From positions 1 through 36,347 of the forward strand of contig NZ_QXGS01000029.1 of assembly GCF_003604215.1 (NCBI RefSeq): DNA of 36,347 bases, in the 5' to 3' direction. Made by a program: the position numbers and the translations under genes. Under the pieces are notes generated by a model. It made no database searches, was not told the origin of the DNA, and saw only the letters and a program-made list of their open reading frames with translations. Positions 32,235-36,347 of this stretch are shown in pieces. The first letter of the stretch is position 1. Each line of letters begins with the position of its first letter. The stretch comes from Teichococcus vastitatis. Lineage in GTDB: Bacteria > Pseudomonadota > Alphaproteobacteria > Acetobacterales > Acetobacteraceae.

Positions 32235-33722
32235 ATGAGCGATTTCGACTACGATCTGGTGCTGCGGGGCGGCACCCTGGCCAGCGCGGCGGAAGTGTTT
32301 GAGGCGGATCTCGGCATCAGGGACGGCGTGATCGCCGCGATCGGGCGCGGCCTGCGGCGCGGACGGGAGGAGATCGACGCACGCGGCCGGATCATCACGC
32401 CGGGCGGCCTCGACTCGCATTGCCATATCGAGGAGCTGGGCCAGGACGGCACGGCGCAGGAGGAAAGCTTCGCCTCAGGCTCGGCGGCGGCGCTGGCCGG
32501 CGGCACCACCTCCTTCATCTGCTTTCTGCCGCAATGGAAGGGGCATTCCCTCGCCGCCAGCGCGCCCGGCTATGCCGAACGCGCCCGGCGATCCCGCGCC
32601 GATTATTCCTTCCACCAGATCATAACCGACCCGACGCCGGAGGTGCTGGAGCGCGAGGTGCCGGCCCTGGTGGCACGCGGCATCCGCAGCCTGAAGGTGT
32701 TCCTGACCTATGACCCGCTGCGCCTGACGGATGGCGAGTTCCTCCAGGTGCTGGCCACGGCCCGACGCCTCGGCGCCATGGTCACCGTGCATTGCGAAAA
32801 TTTCGATGCCATCGGCTGGCGCATCCAGGCCTTGCTGAAGGCCGGGCTCACAGATCCGCTGCAGCACGCCTGGTCCCGCCCGCCGGTGGTCGAGCGCGAG
32901 GCGACGCACCGCGCCATCGCCCTGGCCGAGTTGGCGGACCAGCCGATCCAGGTGTTCCACGTATCCTGCGAGGAGGCCGCCGCCGAGATCGCCGCTGCCC
33001 GCGCCCGCGGCGTGAAAGTCTGGGGCGAAACCTGCCCGCAATACGTCACCCTGTCGCATGATGACCTGCGGGCGCCGGATTTCGCCGGCGCCAAGGCGGT
33101 CTGCTCCCCGGCGCTGCGCGACCGGGCGGAGCATGCTCGGATCTGGCGGCGCATCCAGGACGGCACGCTGGACGTGGTCACCTCCGATCATTGCGGCTTC
33201 TCCTTCGCCACCGCCAAGAAGGCGGCAGGCAGCAGCGCCTACGGCACCGGTGCGGCGGTACAGCGGCCGGACGGCACGCCGGCCTTCAACGCCATCCCCA
33301 ACGGCGTCCCCGGCATCGAGACGCGGATGCCCGTGCTGTTCTCCGAGGGCGTTTCCAAGGGCCGCATCGACCTGCCGACCTTTGTGAGGCTGAGCTCGGC
33401 CAACGCGGCGAAGCTGTTCGGCTTGGCCGGCCGCAAGGGCACGCTGGCGCCTGGCGCCGATGCCGACCTGGTGCTGTGGGACCCGGATCGCGAAACCACC
33501 ATCACCCAATCCCGCCTGCATCACGCCATCGACTACACCCCGTGGGAGGGCATGGCGATCAAGGGCTGGCCGGCGCTCACCATCCGCCGCGGCGAGGTCG
33601 CGATGCGCGAGGGCGAAGTGCTGGCCGCCCCGGGCTCCGGCCGGTTCCTGCCGCGCGGCCCTTATGCGCTGGCAGCGCCCTCCGGCCGCGTGCCGGACGG
33701 CTTCGACGCCGCGGCGGTGTAG
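32235..33722 (+). CDS. D-hydantoinase/dihydropyrimidinase-type amidohydrolase
   Basis: This 495-residue cyclic amidohydrolase opens the ring of hydantoins or dihydropyrimidines to N-carbamoyl amino acids. The zinc HxH motif is PGGLDSHCHIEELG (about residues 56-69). The carboxylated Lys is in IRSLKVFLTYDPLR, the His ligands are in TVHCENFDAIGW and QVFHVSCEEAAAEI, and the catalytic Asp is in DVVTSDHCGFSF. Typical flanks are ARGVKVWGETCPQYVTLSHD and GRKGTLAPGADADLVLWDP. The HCH variant followed by IEELG differs from the common HTHxxMP form, so the substrate may not be a standard hydantoin. The product would suit the carbamoylase-type M20 enzyme encoded about 25 kb away, but no linkage beyond the shared window is visible. 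Confidence 0.92.
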   Translation: MSDFDYDLVLRGGTLASAAEVFEADLGIRDGVIAAIGRGLRRGREEIDARGRIITPGGLDSHCHIEELGQDGTAQEESFASGSAAALAGGTTSFICFLPQWKGHSLAASAPGYAERARRSRADYSFHQIITDPTPEVLEREVPALVARGIRSLKVFLTYDPLRLTDGEFLQVLATARRLGAMVTVHCENFDAIGWRIQALLKAGLTDPLQHAWSRPPVVEREATHRAIALAELADQPIQVFHVSCEEAAAEIAAARARGVKVWGETCPQYVTLSHDDLRAPDFAGAKAVCSPALRDRAEHARIWRRIQDGTLDVVTSDHCGFSFATAKKAAGSSAYGTGAAVQRPDGTPAFNAIPNGVPGIETRMPVLFSEGVSKGRIDLPTFVRLSSANAAKLFGLAGRKGTLAPGADADLVLWDPDRETTITQSRLHHAIDYTPWEGMAIKGWPALTIRRGEVAMREGEVLAAPGSGRFLPRGPYALAAPSGRVPDGFDAAAV

Positions 33723-33783
33723 CGCCCCCCCCCGCCCCGGGACTCATACCGCCGCCGGGAACAGGCGTCGCCCAGCCTCGTGC

Positions 33784-34809
33784 TCAGGCGCCGGCCAGCG
33801 CCTCGCGGAACAGCTCCGCATCGACGTTGGCGCCGGAGGCCAGCACGGCGAGCACGCGGCCCCCGGCCTCGATCCGGCCCGCGAGCACGGCAGCCAAGGC
33901 GGCGGCGCCGCCCGGCTCCAGCACCAGGCGGAACTCCTCGAAAGCCAGGCGCATGGCCGCCATCGCCTCCGCGTCGCTGACGCCGAGCGCGCCGCGCAGG
34001 TGGCGCTGCGCGACCGCGAAGGTCATCGCGCCCGGCGTCGCTGCCAGCAGCGCGTCGCAGATGGACGGCCTGGAGATGTCGTTGGCCTGCCGCGTGCCGC
34101 TGGCCAGGCTGCGGGCCAGGTCGTCGTAATCCTGCGGCTCCACCGCCCAGACCTCGGTAGTGGGGGAGAGCGCGTGGGCCGCGATGGCGCAGCCGGCTGC
34201 CAGCCCGCCGCCGGAACAGTTCACCAGCAGCGCGTCCGGCGCCGCGCCCAGCGCCTCCGCCTGCCGGATCATCTCGATCCCCACCGTGCCGGCGCCGGCG
34301 ATGATGCGGCGGTCCTCGAAGGGCGGGATCAGGGTCAGGCCGCGGCTCGCCGCGATGTCGCGGCCGATCGCCTCGCGGTCCTCGGTGCGGCGGTCATACA
34401 GCACCACCTCCGCACCCCATTCCCGGGTGCGGCGGATCTTGGTGGCCGGCGCGTCTGCCGGCATCACCAGCACGGCCGGGGCGCCGTGGCGCCCCGCCGC
34501 CCAGGCCACCGCCTGCGCGTGGTTGCCGGAGGAGAAGCCGATCACCCCCCGCGCGCGCGCCGCATCCTCCATCTGCGAGATGAAGTTCCAGGCGCCGCGC
34601 GCCTTGAAGCTGCCGGTGCGCTGCAGCCCCTCGGCCTTCAGCAGCAGCCGGCCGCCGATGAGGCGATTGACGCGCTCGCTTTCCAGCAGCGGCGTCCGTA
34701 CCAGCGCATCGGCGATGCGGCCGGCCGCCGCCTCGATCTCGTCGAAGCCCGGCGGCAGCAGGTGCCAGGGGGTTTCAACGGAAGCGGGGGCTTGATCCAT
34801 GGTGGCCAT
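33784..34809 (-). CDS. PLP-dependent threonine/serine dehydratase
   Basis: This 341-residue fold-type II PLP enzyme deaminates L-threonine or L-serine to a 2-oxo acid and ammonia. The PLP Lys is in LQRTGSFKARGAWNF, the Asn loop in GFSSGNHAQAVAWAA and the phosphate-binding glycine loop in VNCSGGGLAAGCAIA. The family motif VLEPGGAAALAAVLAG closes the domain. There is no C-terminal ACT or regulatory domain, so it is the short catabolic type, not feedback-controlled IlvA; serine racemase and threo-3-hydroxyaspartate dehydratase are close relatives. Three ATGs are possible (34833, 34809, 34800) and none has a clear ribosome-binding site; 34809 is a compromise. It lies 45 bp downstream of a D-amino-acid dehydrogenase gene on the same strand, so the pair forms an amino-acid catabolic unit. 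Confidence 0.9.
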   Translation of the reverse strand: MATMDQAPASVETPWHLLPPGFDEIEAAAGRIADALVRTPLLESERVNRLIGGRLLLKAEGLQRTGSFKARGAWNFISQMEDAARARGVIGFSSGNHAQAVAWAAGRHGAPAVLVMPADAPATKIRRTREWGAEVVLYDRRTEDREAIGRDIAASRGLTLIPPFEDRRIIAGAGTVGIEMIRQAEALGAAPDALLVNCSGGGLAAGCAIAAHALSPTTEVWAVEPQDYDDLARSLASGTRQANDISRPSICDALLAATPGAMTFAVAQRHLRGALGVSDAEAMAAMRLAFEEFRLVLEPGGAAALAAVLAGRIEAGGRVLAVLASGANVDAELFREALAGA

Positions 34810-34854
34810 CCGGTGCGGGAAAGCCACCGGCATAAACCCGGCCGCGCGGGATGG

Positions 34855-36135
34855 CTAGGCGGCGCGGCGGGGCAATCGATATGGCCCGACCGGAATGGCC
34901 GGCGCCCGCCCCGCGATCATCGCCGCCAGCAGGTGGGCGGTGCCGCAGCCGATGGTGAAGCCCAGCCCGCCATGGCCAAGATGCAGCCACAGCCGGCCGA
35001 TGCCGCTCTCGCCCAGGATCGGCTTCCAGTCCGGCGTGGCGGGGCGCAGCCCAGCCCACGCTTCGGCGCGCGGCCAGTCGCCGGCCGCCGGAAAGGCTTC
35101 CCGGGCTTGGCGTTCCAACAGCGCGACGCGGTCTTCCGAGACCCGGGTGCCGAAGCCCACCAGATCCACCATGCCGGCGACGCGCAGCCGCCCCTGCCGA
35201 TCCGGCGCGGCGTCTTCCAGCAGCGCGTATACCGTCTTGTGGTGGGCGTCGGTGATGCTGATCTGCGGCGGCCGGTCGGTGGTGCGGGTCGGCACCGTCA
35301 GGCTGTAGCCCTTCAGCGGGTAGAGCGGCAGGCGCAGGCCCAGCGGCTCCGCCAGCCGCATGGCGCCGATGCCGGAGGACAGCACGAAGGCATCCGCATC
35401 CACCAGGCCCTGGGGCGTCTCGGCCGCCTCCACCGCGCCGCCGATCAGCCGCAGCCCGGTGACCTCGCGGTTGAACAGGAACTGCACCCGGTTGCGCCGG
35501 GCCAAGGCATCGCGCAGCGCCAGGCAGAATAGGTGGGAATCGCCCACCGCCTCCTCCGGCGTGAACACGCCGCCGGCCAACTCGCCGCCGATCGCCGCCA
35601 GCGCCGGCTCCAGCGCCAGGCATTGCGAAGCGTCCAGCACCTGCTGGCGGGCGCCTTCCCGGGCCTGCAGCGCCACCACCGCGGCGGCGTCCTGCAACTC
35701 CTCGGCCTCGCGGAACACCACCAGCTTGCCGTTCTGCCGGTAATGGAAATCCAGCCGCTCCCCCGCCATCATGGCCGCCAGCACGTCGCGGCTGTGATAA
35801 GCGAGGCGCAGCATGGCGCGGGTTCCGGCCTCGAAATTCTCCGGGCGCGAGGCGCGCAGGAAGCCGAGCAGCCAGCGCCACAGCCGCGGGTCCATCTGCG
35901 GGCGGAGGCGCAGTGGCGCCTCGGCGTCCAGCATCCAGCCCAACCCCTTGCGCGGCACGCCCGGCGCCGCCAGCGGCGCCACGTAGCTGTAGCTGAGCTG
36001 TCCGCCATTGGCGCGGCTGGTACCGAGGCCGGGGCCCGCCTCGCGGTCCAGCACCACCACCTCATGCCCGTCATCCGCCAGATGCCAGGCGGCGCACAGG
36101 CCGGCAATGCCGGCGCCGATAACGCAAATCTTCAA
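34855..36135 (-). CDS. dadA: D-amino acid dehydrogenase small-subunit type (DadA)
   Basis: This 426-residue flavoprotein oxidatively deaminates D-amino acids and feeds electrons to the membrane quinone pool. The FAD motif is KICVIGAGIAGLCAAWHLAD with VVVLDREAGPGLGTSRANGG, and QLSYSYVAPLAAPGVPRKGL is the classical DadA segment. GLRPATPDWKPILGES and LHLGHGGLGFTIGCGTAHLL form the conserved end. This sequence is a much closer match to textbook DadA than the one at 14103-15380, so the two probably have different substrates. It starts directly with ATG AAG ATT and is followed by the dehydratase gene in the same direction; together they could convert D- and L-hydroxy amino acids to keto acids. Confidence 0.94.
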   Translation of the reverse strand: MKICVIGAGIAGLCAAWHLADDGHEVVVLDREAGPGLGTSRANGGQLSYSYVAPLAAPGVPRKGLGWMLDAEAPLRLRPQMDPRLWRWLLGFLRASRPENFEAGTRAMLRLAYHSRDVLAAMMAGERLDFHYRQNGKLVVFREAEELQDAAAVVALQAREGARQQVLDASQCLALEPALAAIGGELAGGVFTPEEAVGDSHLFCLALRDALARRNRVQFLFNREVTGLRLIGGAVEAAETPQGLVDADAFVLSSGIGAMRLAEPLGLRLPLYPLKGYSLTVPTRTTDRPPQISITDAHHKTVYALLEDAAPDRQGRLRVAGMVDLVGFGTRVSEDRVALLERQAREAFPAAGDWPRAEAWAGLRPATPDWKPILGESGIGRLWLHLGHGGLGFTIGCGTAHLLAAMIAGRAPAIPVGPYRLPRRAA

Positions 36136-36275
36136 GGCGCGGCTCCGTGCCGCCGGTACAGGGTCAGGGAAAGCGATCCGCGCATGGTGTTCCGGCCTTC
36201 TGACGACGTGCCGCCCGTGGACGGCAGGCTGGCCCGGCGGCGAGCACCGCGCCGAACCTCATCGGAAGACCCTAG

Positions 36276-36347
36276 CAGTCTGTCGGATTTCCCTCCGGTC
36301 TGAAATCCGCGAATCTGATGGGCATGACGCAGTTTATCCCCTTCAGC
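36276..36347 (+). mobile_element. Possible left end of an insertion sequence (runs off right edge)
   Basis: The sequence CTAGCAGTCTGTCGGATTTC, followed 10 nt later by GAAATCCG, forms an 8-bp inverted repeat (36284-36291 with 36302-36309). A short coding start follows at 36318. The arrangement of a terminal CAGTCTGTCGGA-like sequence, a small stem and an immediate transposase start resembles IS ends I know from related genomes, perhaps of the IS1182 group. This is recalled resemblance, not a match that could be checked. Confidence 0.35.
36318..36347 (+). CDS. N-terminal fragment of a possible transposase (runs off right edge)
   Basis: Only ten codons are visible (MGMTQFIPFS), from an ATG at 36318 with a second ATG at 36324. 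The opening TQFIPFS resembles the start of some IS1182-type transposases, which begin with a short basic or aromatic run before a conserved LLPPS motif that would lie beyond the window. Too little is visible for a firm call. Confidence 0.3.
   Translation, partial: MGMTQFIPFS

Noticed and set aside
33725-33733. Run of nine C residues just after the hydantoinase stop
   Set aside because: It lies outside coding sequence and is most likely a simple homopolymer; no phase-variation role is possible for a gene that has already ended.
1-36347. CRISPR arrays, prophage, toxin-antitoxin, restriction or retron-like loci
   Set aside because: No regularly spaced repeats, integrase, phage structural genes, small paired toxin genes or reverse transcriptase motifs were found anywhere in the window.

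Overview
The window is high-GC DNA from a heterotrophic alphaproteobacterium. The IS66-type element, the paired D-amino-acid dehydrogenases, the many amidohydrolase and peptide-transport genes and the coding bias look most like an acetic-acid-bacteria relative (Acetobacteraceae, for example the Roseomonas group). That placement is inferred from protein resemblance, not from a marker gene. No phage, plasmid, CRISPR or restriction genes were seen.

Left part (1-3949): the start of a small membrane protein runs off the left edge, followed by a stretch without a recognisable gene that holds a perfect 13-bp hairpin. A tRNA-Gly(GCC) follows, then a complete but dead IS66-family element (999-3359) with an exact 8-bp target duplication (CCAGCTCG) and frameshifts in all three tnp genes. 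About 580 bp with no gene separates it from the next block.

Catabolic block (3950-18047): a long minus-strand gene run with 3-4 nt overlaps or gaps over much of its length. In transcription order it is: GntR regulator, D-amino-acid dehydrogenase, a shortened AapJ-like binding protein, then a Dpp/Opp-type peptide ABC transporter (Tat-exported binding protein, two permeases, one fused double-ATPase), an ArgE/DapE-type M20 hydrolase, a carbamoylase-type M20 hydrolase, an MlrC-type M81 peptidase and a VOC protein. Divergent from the regulator are an Asp/Glu-racemase family protein and a D-2-hydroxyacid dehydrogenase. Together they look like import and stepwise hydrolysis of an amide- or peptide-like compound, with the released amino acid oxidised; the substrate is not evident from the sequence.

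Middle (18129-25199): a DUF533/TerB-like protein, a convergent THUMP-domain RNA methyltransferase, then a four-carbon sugar-acid operon (DUF1537 kinase, PdxA2-type dehydrogenase, DeoR regulator) predicted to turn D-threonate or D-erythronate into dihydroxyacetone phosphate. A 2,5-dioxovalerate-type aldehyde dehydrogenase with a clear intrinsic terminator follows.

Right part (25200-36347): nrdA-nrdB sit behind two NrdR-box-like sites spaced 31 bp apart. NrdB carries both substitutions that mark class Ic (Mn/Fe) ribonucleotide reductase: Glu for the first metal-ligand Asp and Phe for the radical Tyr. Then come glycerol kinase, an alpha/beta hydrolase, a D-hydantoinase/dihydropyrimidinase, a threonine/serine dehydratase and a second DadA-type dehydrogenase. 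The window ends in what may be the left end of another insertion sequence.

The points I consider most worth checking are the class Ic NrdB with its control region, the GntR-led hydrolase/transport operon, and the internally deleted AapJ.
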